Source of the DNA: Cordia subcordata
Taxonomy: Eukaryota > Streptophyta > Magnoliopsida > Boraginales > Cordiaceae
NCBI GenBank assembly: GCA_028554755.1
Contig: JAPTOF010000011.1
Span: 4,740,501 to 4,804,500 of the forward strand
DNA length: 64,000 nucleotides
Direction: 5' to 3'
The notes under the pieces are model-generated. The model saw only the letters and a program-made list of their open reading frames with translations, was not told where the DNA came from and made no database searches. The number at the start of each line of letters is the position of its first letter. Positions within the stretch are counted from its first letter, which is position 1. The position numbers were made by a program, and so were the translations under genes. Shown one piece after another: positions 42,009 to 54,013 of this stretch.

Positions 42009-42719
42009 TTTTTCTTTTATTGTTTTATTTTAAATAGGAGTGCGTTGCCTCTAACACTCCTCTAAAGGGGTGCAGAGTAGTGTTGGTATAACAAATTAAA
42101 TTAACATATTGTATGAAGTACGAGATATGAAAACAAATTTCAGAAATAACAAGTATCATCTTCTTTCGCCCAGCGAAAAGTAATAAAGATTTCCTTTCAA
42201 AACCCACTTGCTTCACAACTTTTCGACACTTAACAACCGCCGCCACCGCCGCCAATAGGAAAAAAAAACCCAGATGAGCTTTCTTGAAAGTAATTAATGC
42301 ATTCATTTTTTGCATCTTATTGTTACTGTTTCTTTCGCAGCATTTCTTATCCAGTAAAAAGAAGTCAACTTGGATTGGCCATGTCAATTATTATTATCAG
42401 ATAAAAGAGTCCAAGTTGATCTGCGAAAGCCTCTCTTAATAAACGTGTAAAGGTTTTTGATTACCTTTGTCATCCACATCACATAGGTATCCACGAAGAG
42501 AAGAACGCTGCACTTTTGACTCGGGCAAAAGGAAGAAAAGGAAAAACATTACTTAATAGATTCCGTGAATCAGATGATCTCAGATTTCCTGGAAACTTAT
42601 CTACACATATGTTGTCGTAGTTTCCTATTAAATACTTAGTATATTTCATTGCTTGATCGAGCAAGTCATGGATAGGAGAACAAAAAGGAAAGAAACACGT
42701 ACTAAATAAGAGCCATTTT
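42009..42719. other. Intergenic, no gene seen
   Basis: The minus-strand open frame at 42025-42387 shows no domain and has low-complexity Lys/Leu content; I do not regard it as a gene. Confidence 0.4.
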
Positions 42720-42724
42720 TCTTT

Positions 42725-42915
42725 TAAAAAGAAAATGGATGCAAGGAAACTTTATTGATAGAGAAATATAATTAGCCAACACAAGTGACAACAGCATCCT
42801 TACAGAGTAAAGTAAGCTCCACAATTGAACAGCAATGAACCCTGTATAATGCTATTGGCTAACCAGTCAGCCACCTTATTTGCATGCCGAGATACGTAGA
42901 CAACTCGCCACAAAC
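42725..42915 (-). pseudogene. LINE RNase H C-terminal fragment
   Basis: The minus strand reads VYVSRHANKVADWLANSI, the conserved end of LINE RNase H domains (R-A-N-x-x-A-D-x-L-A pattern), followed by a short tail, a stop, and ATCAATAAAGTTTCC, typical of a LINE 3' UTR. Confidence 0.65.
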
Positions 42916-43233
42916 AAAACAACTAATACAATTCTCATGCAATACATAAGATAAATAAGTATTTTTTATATTTATTGGTAATGATCATTTTTTGTAATTC
43001 ATGTGAAAATAAATTATAATTATATAGTAATCTTAGCAAGTTTTCAACAATAATTCTATTTTCTTATGAAATTTTTGTAGTAATTTAAATTAATACTTGA
43101 ATTAGAAAAAATAAAATCATAAAAAGGCGACTGTCACGACGTCTAACAACGTATAGGAAGAGGGTTTCGCATCGCAAATGGCATCAACAACTATCCACAT
43201 CCCTTATACAGCCTTTAACCCTCATCCCATCAA

Positions 43234-43330
43234 TCATTGTCGTTGGTACCCATACACGAAAGGGGTCATTGTAAGCTCATTGTCGTTGGTACCCATACAC
43301 GAAAGGAGTCGTTGGTACCCATACCCATAC
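43234..43330. repeat. 43-bp tandem repeat
   Basis: TCATTGTCGTTGGTACCCAT occurs at 43234 and 43277, with a third partial copy (GTCGTTGGTACCCATAC) near 43309. Confidence 0.85.
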
Positions 43331-45004
43331 AATTAAGATTTTTATCTTAATTGTAGGGAGCCTTCGAGGGCATTACAATCACAATAAAACAAAAATGGGT
43401 CATAAAAATGCGTAATATTATTGTCATAATCTTAAAACAAATATTAATTATATCTCTTTTAAAAAGAAAGAGGAAAAGGTATCTAAATCGGCATAAGGAT
43501 TTTGCCAAAATTACATGTTACTTAGGGGTGTACACGGATGATTTCAATTGGTTTTGCATGAAATTTCTAATCGTACCAAAATTTGCAATTTTTTATTTTC
43601 TAAAACCAAAGCTGCTCAGTTCAATTAAGAAATCATCGATTTCAGTCAATACAATTTTTGTGGTTTGAACGGTTTTTTTTATCAGTTTTAAGATGAAAAG
43701 TGCTTGTTCCTGAACAAAATGAAACTGACCCAAGAAAGATATGCTGCTGTAAAAGTAAATAGACCCAAGAAGTACACCTATTCATAATCATTCAAAAAAT
43801 ATAACACAACGTTACACCTAGTCATAGTCATTAAAAAACATATACAACATTACACTTGTTCATAATGTGATCCATTCTCCAGATTCTTTTGCTCAAACAC
43901 AATAGTTGGCTATTGCTCAAACATAAGTACATAACAGTTGGGCATTTTTTTTTTTTCCAACCAAGTAGCAGCCACACAACATAAATACATACAACTTGTC
44001 TCATAAATCACAATGAAAAACACAAATTACACATAACCAATTGTCTCCTATATACATTTTCTAAATATTTATTAATATATAATACATATATAACATAATA
44101 AAAATATATAATAGCCATATAGGTGGGCGGTTTGGTTAAACAGTGGTTTTTACCCTTTAAAATCGTTAATTGAACTGCATCATTTAATTAAGTCATACGT
44201 TACTAAAAATTTAACAATAGGAATAAAATTTAACATTTTTTTAAAACAATAGAGATTGATTAGATCTTTTTTGTTTTGTTAGAAATGATATTCTCCATAT
44301 TAAAGAAACAAATCAAAGTACATCTGACCCCCATAAACCTAATCCTGGGCCACAAGGGCACCCAAGGACGGAGGGGAATTAATAACAGTTGCTTCCACCC
44401 ATCATAATCTTTGCCAAAACCCGATCTTGAGTCCAATCAACTGCAGCAAGACATTCATAATCTGCTTTCGCGTTACTTTTATATTGTTTTTCTCTTTTCA
44501 CCTTTTTTCATGCCTAATTTCCCATAATCTTCTTCAATATGTCTTTTAGAATGCCTCCAAGTAGTAGGCAATCCCAAAATATTTGTCTAACAGATTAACG
44601 TGAAAAAAAGAAGAAGAAGAAGAAGAAGAAGATAGGGAAAATTGTAGCAAAATCTTTTTTATTTGTTAGTATTGAGTATTATTATTTCGTAAAGTAATTA
44701 ACAAATATGGAGCACATGTCCATGATATGTGGCACTTCTTAAAACTTAACATATGGAAAATTTTGTGACATTCTAAAACACGAGGTATACACCCTTCTAT
44801 GTTTTGTGAAAGTCGTGTAAAATCTTCTACGTTTTCAAAACTCATTAATAAACCCATGTACTTGTAAAACGTTGCACATTAGCCCCTGCCCTTGCTGTTA
44901 GTTTTTCTATCAAAATTAGTGGAGAAAATAAAAAATACACCTAAAATGCATTTTGACTTGTTCATAATGAAAAAACTCAAGTAAATTGGTGTAAAAATTT
45001 TCGT
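43331..45004. other. Intergenic, no gene seen
   Basis: Includes an AAG microsatellite at 44608-44633. The segment 44690-44960 resembles the ATTTAGCCCCTG-type non-autonomous elements but no complete ends were found. Confidence 0.4.
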
Positions 45005-45165
45005 CTCTGTTTGTCCAGTATTCCACAATTATTTGTTTAGTATCCCATAACTGTTTGTTTAGTAACTGTTTGTCCAGTTCCTCACAACTGTTTGTCCAGT
45101 GACTGTTTGTTTAGTATCTCACAACTATTTGTCCAATACTCTATAACTATGTTTATTCAGTAATA
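45005..45165. repeat. Degenerate minisatellite
   Basis: Repeated ACTGTTTGTCCAGT and ACTGTTTGTTTAGTATC units about 25-30 bp long. Confidence 0.7.
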
Positions 45166-45369
45166 CATCTTACACTGTCTACCTGCTAGTATATAATATA
45201 AGTTTCCGATAATATAATAGATAGAGATGATCATCTTAACCTTTCTACCACAAATCTAGTGTCAATGAGATTAAAAAAGAAAAAAATAAAAAAATTGGTA
45301 TTTAAGTAAAATATATCGATTAAATTCCAATTCTACTTATATCTCAAATACAATATAATATGACTTTAC

Positions 45370-46394
45370 TGTTGGGAAAAATAGAATAAAGTAGAAGCCG
45401 AACGAGTAGAATAAATTTAGATAAACAGAAACTATTATTATTATTAAGTGGTAGAGTGTAAAATAAAATAGACTAAGCCGAGGCTCGTAAACGATATCCT
45501 TAAAGGATTTACGCCCCCTTTATCGATGCTAAGGGGTGTGGCGTATCCCCCCATGATACAACGGCTATTACCTTCTTAGCGTACGGTAGCACTCCAATGC
45601 AAGAAATTGTGGAACTAGTAGTAAATGAACTCTCTCTGAAGACTCTCTGTATGCCAAGAACTATATGCGTAAAATAAAACTATAAACTATTCTTTTTTCT
45701 GTGTCTGACTACGTGAAGAATAGGACCTATTTATACTATTTAGAGAGGTCTGCTATAAAACCAGGGAAATAAAGACTCCTCTAAAACGCCCACTAATCCA
45801 GCTTGTAACAGCTCCACTCAGCAGCTAGTCAAAACCACGTTTCCAGAATGCTCTCCAACGTGCACAATAATAAAGTCGGGCATTCAACCAGATTTCCGTT
45901 ATGAGACTTGTAAATTTACCTGTTGGTGAATAAGAATTTGCCCAAAAAAGATATATTCGGAGTGAAAACCCAGGCCACGGCCGCACCCGCGCCGTATCCC
46001 AGGACCCGGCCCGGCCTGGCCCAACCATGCCGTGCGTGCTTGCGCGCGCGTGTGGTAGTTTTTATCATAATGCCCACTATGTATAGTTCCCTCTATATGC
46101 CTTGTTGGCCTAACCCATAAAGGCCTCTATATATAAATTGAGCAAAAACTTCACAAACTTTCTATGTAGGATTCCATCCTACACATATCCAATCTAAGTA
46201 ATCAAACTTGTTAACTACACAACTTTAATTGCTAATTTCTCATTCACCTTAAATCTGTTTTTTACAAGTAAATATACAACGTTCATCTACTCGGAACGAG
46301 GATCATAACGGTACCAAGTACCGAATGGTTTGACAGGCGGGACCTGGAGTCAATTGTAGCTTTAACCACCATGTTAAAGTATTTCAAACTAACA
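45370..46394 (-). mobile_element. 3' LTR of Copia element 3
   Basis: On the minus strand it starts TGTTAGTTTGAAATAC and ends TTTTTCCCAACA. At 1025 bp it is about 130 bp longer than its partner; the extra segment is at roughly 45860-45985. It has a strikingly GC-rich patch (about 45970-46055) with many GGCC and CGCG motifs. Confidence 0.9.
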
Positions 46395-46403
46395 TTCCCC
46401 CAC
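46395..46403 (-). other. Polypurine tract of Copia element 3
   Basis: GTGGGGGAA on the minus strand immediately precedes the TGTTAG start of the 3' LTR. Confidence 0.75.
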
Positions 46404-46975
46404 ATGAATGAAAATTAGCTGACCACAATGCAAATGTAGATACAAGAGAGAGTTCAAAGAGAGACACTATTTCAGGAAAGGTAGCTTTTGGCTTTGAACC
46501 TTCCTTAGTGAATGCTATCGGATTTACTTGCTAACCAGTGGACTAATGGTCTTGAACTGTTCAGCTTAAGTGTAAACCAAGACAATAGCACACACACAGT
46601 ATCTCTCAATTTACCACTAGTTCTCACGGTTGTATTCATTTCGGCCCTGAACAACTCCCGGTGTTCATAAGTACTCAGAGAACTCAGCCTACAATTCTCT
46701 TAGGAGCGGCCCTTTCTTACTCATATAGGTGATTCTTTGTGAAAAGTATCCTGCTATAGCCCACTTGGTTTTCTCAAGCTACGAAGATCATTAAAAGCTA
46801 AGCTTATCCTATATCGTACAGGCTGCACTATCTGCTTGTCATAAGAATGGGTAAAGGAGATTTATGCCTCCACAGTGCTTGAATAAAGTCATACATAATC
46901 CAGTTTCTACTTTGAACCAAGATTCAGGGATCTCCTGTCAGCAAGGTAGGGTTGACAATTATGATGACCCTTTAG

Positions 46976-49900
46976 TTAATCTATAGGCTTAAGACCCATC
47001 TCACTCGACAACTTGAGAACTTGCTCTCTATTTACACCTTTGGTAAGCGGATCCGCAATGTTATCCTTAGACTTTACATAGTCCAAAGTGATAACCCCAT
47101 TAGAGAGCAACTGTTTAACGGTGTGATGTCTCCAGCGTATATGCCTAGACTTACCGTTATACATGACACTCTGTGCCCTGCCAATCACTGATTGACTATC
47201 ACAGTGAATGCTAACAGCAGCTACAGGATTTGGCCAACATGGAACATCTTCTAAGAATTGTCGAAGCCATTCTGCTTCTTCTCCATCTTTGTCTAAAGCT
47301 ATAAATTCAGACTCCATAGTAGATCAGGCTATACATGTCTGCTTAGAGGATTTCCATGACACAACTGCTCCTGCTAAGGTAAAGACGTATCTACTTGTGG
47401 ATCTCGAGTCTTTCGTGTCAGATATCCAATTTGCGTCACTATATCCTTCTAACACAGTTGGAAACGTAGTATAGTGCAACGCGTATCTCATGGTGTATCT
47501 CAAGTATCTTAAGACCTTGATTAGTGCAACCCAATGTTCTTGACTTGGATTACTAGTATATCTACTTAGCCTATTCACAGCACAGGCTATGTCAGGTCGT
47601 GTACAGTTCATAATGTACATTAGACTCCCTATGATTCGGGAATACTCTAATTGAGATACACCTTCACCTATATTTTTCCTTAGATGTACACTTACATCTA
47701 AAGGAGTCTTTGCAATCCCGATGTCACCGTTATTATGCTTGTTCAGTATTTTCTCAATGTAATGAGACTGAGACAAGGCTAGACCTTCAGGTGTCTTAAT
47801 GATTTTTATGACTAGGATTATATCGGCAACACCCATGTCTTTCATTTCAAAATTTTGGGAGAGCATCTTCTTTGTAGACACAATCGCTTCATTATTCTTT
47901 CCTCTAATAAGCATGTCATCTACGTAAAGGCAAACAATGAAAAAATTTTGATCTGTTCCTTTCCAATAAACACACTTGTCACACTCGTTGAATTTGAATC
48001 CATTTGCGTGCATGACTTGATCGAATTTCTCATGCCATTGTTTAGGGGCTTGTTTTAATCCGTAAAGAGATTTCACAAGCTTACACACTTTTTTCTCTAG
48101 ACCTAGAACTACAAACCCTTCGGGTTGTTCCATATAGATCTCTATTCAAGAAAGCTGTTTTTACATCCATTTGATGAATCTCCAAACTATTTATAGCTGC
48201 AATAACTATCAACATACGGATAGATGTAATTCTTGTTACTGGTGAATACGTGTCAAAATAATTTAGACCCTCCTTTTGACTATAACCTTTTATAACCAAC
48301 TGGGCCTTATACTTGTCTATAAATCCATCCGCCTTCATCTTCCTTCTAAAAATCCATTTACACCTTAAAGGTTTATTTCCAAGAGGTAGATCCACTAATT
48401 CCCATGTATAGTTATGCATAATGGACTCAATTTTACTATTCATCGCCTTTTGCCAAAGAGGTGCCTTAGGAGTAGACATAGCTTCCTTGAAGGTTCTCGA
48501 CTCACTTTCTAACATAAACGTTATAAAGTCAGGCCCGAAAGACGTAGACGTTCTCGCCCTTTTACTACGTCTGGGTTCATCAGCTGTGGGCTCTTTATCT
48601 ATATCTGAACGGTTAAGAGCCCTTTTAGATGAACCAGGTCTAGAAAGATTTGATTCTTTTGACCCTTTGTATGGAAATGTCTTCTCGAAAAACTTAGCAT
48701 TGCGAGATTCAATCACTGTATTATCATGAATGTCAGAAATTTCTAACTTATGTACGAGAAATCTATATGTAGCACTGTTCTGCGCATATCCAATGAAAAT
48801 ACAGTCGACCGTCTTTGGTCCTATTTTGACCATTTTAGGAGTTGGAACCCCTACTTTAGCTTGACATCCCTATACTCTTAAATATTTGTAAGAAGGTGGT
48901 CTGTCTTTCCATAATTCATATGGTGTCTTCTCTAGTTTCTTGTGGGGTATTTTATTCAAAACATGATTTGCAGTTAAAACCGCTTCCCCTCACAAGTTCT
49001 GAGGTAAACCTGAGTTTATCAACAACGCATTCATCATTTCTTTAAGAGTTCTATTTTTGCGTTCAGCAACACCATTTTGTTGTGGAGAATAAGGAGCAAT
49101 GGTTTGGTGTATTATCCCTTGTTCAGCACAATAAGATTCAAAAGGATATACATATTCTCCACCTTTTATCACTTCTCAGAATCTTGATCTTCTTATTTAG
49201 TTGATTTTCTACCTCAGCTTGGTATTGTTTAAAAGCCTCCAAAGCCTCATCTTTGGATCTAAGCAAGTATTCACAATACCTTGTGCAATCATCGATAAAA
49301 GTTATAAAATACTTTTTGTATTTTAGGTCACAAATGTCGGTGTGGATTAATTCAAGAGATTTTAAGACTCTTTCTACTGATTTGAAAGATGTTCCAGTTA
49401 ATTTCGATTCCACACAAACTTCACAATTTTCATGGTTAGTAAAATCCACTCCATGGATTAGACCCATTTTTACAAGTTTGTTTGAGGAATCATAATTTAC
49501 ATGTCCAAGACGTTCATGCCATAAAGTAGAGAAATCAGTAAAGTAAGCAGAAGGAACAATTTTATTCATTTCATTTTGGCCAGAAGGCCCAACAGTTACA
49601 TTCTTATTTGGGACTTGGGCTCTCACACTTAGCTTATGCATCCCCTCATGGAGATAGCCCTTGCCCACAAAATCATATCCTTTCTTAATTACAACTTTAT
49701 CGGCATTAAAAAGCATAGAAAGGCCGGCTTTACCTAACAGAGAGCCATATACCAAATTCTTTCTAATTTCAGGAACATGTAGAACAATTTTCAAAGTTAA
49801 CTTAACACCAAAGGTCATTTCTAAAACGACATTGCCTGTACCAGCCACTTGTGAAGTAGCAGAATTCCCCATGTACAGGACTTCACCTCCAGAGTTAGCT

Positions 49901-50277
49901 GTATAAGTAGTAAAAAGCCTCCTTTCAGAACAAACGTGTCTTGTTGCCTTTGTGTCTATAAACCATTGTTTAGGGTTGCCTATCATGTTCACCTCAGACA
50001 CTACTGCTGAAATATTTAGATCAGACACGTTGCCTCCTAAGTCCTCCACGACATTTGCGAAGGCCTTCCTTTTGCGCAACTTGTAATCCTTTGCCTTGTG
50101 ACCAGTTTTGTCACAGATATAACACATCCCATTGAACTGCTTCTTGTCAGCTTTGGGTTTCCTAACAACTGCCTTCCCCTTCTGCCCACGATTAGCTTGA
50201 CTGGTGAACTTCCTCTTTTTGTTGGGATTAGGACCATGTTCCACCACGTGGGCCTTAGAGTTCATTGCACTATGCAT
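46976..50277 (-). pseudogene. Copia element 3 pol
   Basis: From 50277 the minus strand encodes a zinc knuckle with its last Cys replaced (CYICDKTGHKAKDYK), a protease motif altered from DSGA to DTKA (WFIDTKATRHVC), a gag-pre-integrase segment (LWHERLGHVNYDS, CEVCVESK) and integrase core (ELIHTDICDLK, FIDDCTRYCEYL). One extra base near 49170 shifts the frame before YSPQQNGVAERKNRTLK. RT begins near 48480 (WKLVDLP-like WELVDLP, CKWIFRRKMKADG), has a frameshift near 48130, then [17 protein letters not shown] and an intact catalytic YVDDML. RNase H near 47317-46976 ends in KSKDNIADPLTKG. Further stops lie at about 48995 and 47320. Confidence 0.88.
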
Positions 50278-50280
50278 GCC

Positions 50281-51258
50281 TCATTTACCAGTTGAACGAT
50301 TCTCTTTCTCAATCCTAAGCCGCAGGATTAAGTTCTTCATTGACATCTCCTGTTGCTTGTGCTTGAGGTGATTTTTGAACTCACTCCATCCAGGAGGTAA
50401 TTTATCAATTAACGCAGCCACCTGAAATTGTTCAACTTGAGGCATCCCTTCAGCATGGAGCTCTTGGATGATCAACTGGTACTCTTGTACCTGTGACATC
50501 ACTGGTTTCGAATCTGTCATAGAGAATTCTAGAAATCTAGTCACTACGAATTTCTTCGTGCTTGCACTTTCTAGCTCATACTTATCCTCTAATGACATCT
50601 ATACTTCCTTAGCTGTTTTACATTTAGCATGTATTTTATACAAGGAAGTTTCTAAACAATTTAAAATGTAATTCCGGCAAAGAAAATCGCTATGCTTCCA
50701 AGCATCCACAGCTGCCACCGTCTGCACATCCAGGTTGTCCCCTAAGGACAGAGGATCTTGCTGCAAGTACATGAACAGCCCTAAAGTCGTGAGATAAAAC
50801 TCCATTTGAAGCTGCCATGTCTTGAAGTCTTTTCCAGAAAATTTTTTTGGCTTCTCTGCATATGGTGGTGGAGGTGCATATTTAGTTGTCCCGAAAACGG
50901 GCATGCCTCCAAATGCATTGCTTGGACCTGCAACATTTGTGGCTCCCCCAAAACCACCGCTTGAAGCAGCACCATTATTGGCTTGAACAAATGAGTCGAA
51001 GGCTGTTCCAGTCGTGGCTCCAAAATCGCTGAATCCCTGCACAGTCCCAGGAACCTGCACAGTCATATTAGTTGTTGGAATAATTCCAACATTTCCTGTC
51101 ATGGTAACTCCAGCTGGGGTATTCCCAACAGTCACGGTAACATTAAGGGTAGCAATGGAAACCCCAGTCACACTAGTTCCAGCAATCCAAGTTTGGGTGT
51201 TGTCCATAAATTGGACTTCATCATTATTGCCAGTTTGAGTTTCGTTAACTCTAGACAT
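50281..51258 (-). pseudogene. Copia element 3 gag
   Basis: The probable start is the Met at 51258 (MSRVNETQTGNN). Residues of about 20-130 are an unusual Thr/Val/Gly/Asn-rich, low-charge stretch, followed by the gag core KKFSGKDFKTWQLQMEFYL and NYILNCLETSLYKI. A TAG stop at 50599-50601 (probably a former Trp codon) interrupts it before MSLEDKYELE; the rest continues to 50281 (LIDKLPPGWSEFKNHLKH). Confidence 0.82.
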
Positions 51259-51438
51259 GATTGAACAAAATGTTATAAGATTTTCTTCTCTCAACCAACC
51301 GAAATTAGTAAACCAATATATTAATCAGAAGATAAAGCTCTAGTTTCTATTTGAAACAGATTTGAAAACTGTAAACAATAGATACCACAGTTTGCCAAAC
51401 CCGTAGAAATTCAAAATGATAGGATAAATCCCTTAAGT

Positions 51439-52334
51439 TGTTGGGAAAAATAGAATAAAGTAGAAGTCAAACGAATAGAATAAACTTAGATAAACAGAAA
51501 CTATTACTATTCAGTGGTAGAGTGTAAAATAAAATAGACTAAGCCGAGGCTCGTAAACGATATCCTTAAGGGATTTATGCCCCCTCTATCAGTGCTAAGG
51601 GGTGTGGCGTATCCCTCCTAGGATACAATGGCTATTACCTTTTTGGCATACGGTAGCACTCTAACACAAGAAACTGTCGAACTAGTAGCAAATGAACTCT
51701 CTCTGAAGACTCTCTGTATGCCAAGAACTATACGCGTAAAATAAAACTATAAGCTATTCTTTTTTCTGTGTCTGACTACGTGAAGAACAAGACCTATTTA
51801 TACTAGTTAGAGAGGTCTGCTATAAAACCAGGAAAATAAAGACTCCTCTAAAACGCTCACTAATCCAGCTTGTAATAGCTCCACTCAGTAGCTAGTCAAA
51901 ACCACGTTTCCAGAATGCTCTCAACCCACACCCGCGCCGTGTCCCCGGACCAGGCCCGGCCCCGCCGTGCCGTGCATGCGAGCGCGCGTGTGTGGTAGTT
52001 TTTATCATAATATCCACTATGCATAGTTCCCTCTATATGCCTTGTTGGCCCAACCTATAAAGGCCTCTATATATAAATTGAGCAAAAACTTCACAAACTT
52101 TTTACGTGGGATTCCATCCTACACATATCCAATTTAAGCAATCAAACTTGTTAACTACACAACTTTAATTGCTAATTTCTCATTCACCTTAAATCCGTTT
52201 TTTACAAGTAAAAATACAACGTTCATATACTCGGAACGAGGATCGTAACGGTACTAAGTACCGAATGGTTTGACAAGCGAGACCCGTAGTCAATTGTAGC
52301 TTTAACCACAATGTTAAAGCATTTCAAACTAACA
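51439..52334 (-). mobile_element. 5' LTR of Copia element 3
   Basis: 896 bp, matching 45370-46394 except for a deletion of about 130 bp and scattered substitutions; in the first 85 bp at the 51439 end I count about five differences. Confidence 0.9.
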
Positions 52335-52339
52335 TTTAC

Positions 52340-52680
52340 AAATAACAAAATTAATTTAATACTGGTTACAATTCCAAACAAATTTATTTAGAAATACAAA
52401 TTTTCAAAAAATTCATTTATACATTAAATGAATTTTTTTACCATAAGTGATTCCATACACTATGTAAAGGAAAATTGAATCGTTCAAAAAGCACGTTAAA
52501 TTGGGTATAAGCAAAACAAAGTTAAGGAGCTATAATGGACCCTTGTGAATAGCTTGAACAGCTAAACTATTCTCGCACTAGAATTTCAAGACTGCAGATA
52601 ATATTAATGTTATAATCTTAAATAATAACTGTTTGCACTTAAATTAATTCTCAGGTAAGTTAGGTATATTAGATTAGCAG
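52340..52680. other. Intergenic, no gene seen
   Basis: AT-rich sequence between the Copia element and the next MITE. Confidence 0.5.
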
Positions 52681-52683
52681 TTA

Positions 52684-52933
52684 GGGCTCGTTTGAATTGG
52701 ATTTTTTCAAAAATACTTTTTTTTCCCCCTAAAACTTCTGAAAAAAAGTGTTTTTTTTTTCATAAGCTAAAAATTTTGGCTTTTACAAAAAGTTGAAACT
52801 GAGTTTTTTTTTTCTTTTGAGAATTTAGCTTTCTTTAAATTTAATTCAAATACTTATTATAAAAAAAATGTACTTCTTTTAAGGGAAAAAAAATACTTTT
52901 CCATTAAGGGAAAAACCCCATCCAAACTGGCGC
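52684..52933. mobile_element. Tourist-like MITE with TTA target duplication
   Basis: 250 bp flanked by TTA (52681-52683 and 52934-52936). Ends GGGCTCGTTTGAATTGG and the inverse of GCGCCAGTTTGGATGG. The body has T/A runs and AAAAGTG motifs like the other members. Confidence 0.8.
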
Positions 52934-53302
52934 TTAAACCTGGATACTCGCTAGAATCTGTAAACCCAAATTTGAACCTGGTTAGATTATCTTATTATCA
53001 AAACCATGCCGAAACCCAACAGAAGATATATTTATTTAGAGGACAGACTAGAATTCATTTAAAAGAAAAAGAAACTAAATTAAATACTCATTTGAATTTT
53101 AAATTAGAAAAAATAAAATATTATAAGTAGCTAAATCTATATCATCCTTGGCACAAGAAACTTGGGAAGGCAAATCTATAATCATACATGTGTCGAGGCT
53201 GCGGAGAAAAATGAAAAAAATATATGTCGAGATAGGAGCACCAAGCTGTAAGACTCGCATAGTTTTTTTTGGACGAAGCAAAACTTGTATTCAAAGACAC
53301 AC

Positions 53303-54013
53303 ACTACTAGAAAAATATTAATTAATAAAAGAAATTTGAGAGGGAAAAAACCACTCTCTAAACGGAGACAGCCTAGAAACGGAAACAAAGGCCATCCTTA
53401 GTTAATTAAAGATAAATTATTGACAGAGAAAGGTCGGATGCAAAACAAATACATAATTGCAAAGGAAAATCACTATTTCCAATTCGAAATGGAGTTACCG
53501 TCTCTAATTAGGAAAAATAGAGAAACGGAAACCTGACATCTCCAATTAGAGATGGATTTCGTTTCTAATTACCGACGGATGACAGTCGTCTCTAATTAGA
53601 GACGTACATTCTGCATCTAAACTTAGCCAGCTTAAAAAAAAATTATTAATAATTTTAATTTAAAATAACTATTTTCCATATCTAATTAGCGACCATTCTC
53701 TTTATCTCTAATTCAACTCTACTCGGATTATTAACAAAGATCATCAGACGCTAATTAGAGTTGGAATATTGACCGAACGAATTTTAAAATGGACAATTGG
53801 GAGACCAATGTTTTCCATCACTAATGTGTCACTCGACAAGACTTAACGATGGATAAGAGATGGATGCTAATTAGAGTTGGAATATTAACTGAACCATATT
53901 TCAAAACAAACAATTTGGAGACCAATGTTTTCCATCACTAATGTGTCACTCAATAAGACTTAGAACTGGATCAGAGATGGATTCCGTGACTAATAAACAG
54001 TTTTCTAGTAGGG
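53303..54013. mobile_element. Small CACTA-type (En/Spm) derivative
   Basis: The left end is CACTACTAGAAAAATATT and the right end is TTTTCTAGTAGGGG, a slightly decayed inverse of it. Between them are many CTCTAATTAGAGACG-like motifs in both orientations, as in CACTA subterminal regions. It has no transposase. Confidence 0.75.
53747..53978. repeat. 116-bp tandem duplication inside the CACTA derivative
   Basis: Two units share CTAATTAGAGTTGGAATATT and ACCAATGTTTTCCATCACTA, starting CTAATTAGAG at 53751 and 53867. Confidence 0.8.

Larger units (their letters stand above)
45370..52334 (-). mobile_element. Complete Copia retrotransposon, element 3
   Basis: Two LTRs (45370-46394 and 51439-52334) flank gag, protease, integrase, RT and RNase H in Copia order on the minus strand. 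The flanks are TTTAC on both sides (45365-45369 and 52335-52339), a perfect 5-bp target duplication. The element is structurally whole, but its frame is broken by several stops and frameshifts, so it is not autonomous now. It separates the two BAP-type genes. Confidence 0.93.

Noticed and set aside
42025..42387. 120-aa minus-strand frame as a small protein gene
   Set aside because: No domain, no conserved context, low-complexity composition and adjacency to a mobile element.
44280..44500. Possible LINE RNase H fragment on the minus strand
   Set aside because: Only loosely reminiscent; no conserved motif could be placed.
48421..50295. Plus-strand open frames of 60-100 aa across the Copia 3 pol and gag
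   Set aside because: Antisense to clear Copia domains on the minus strand.
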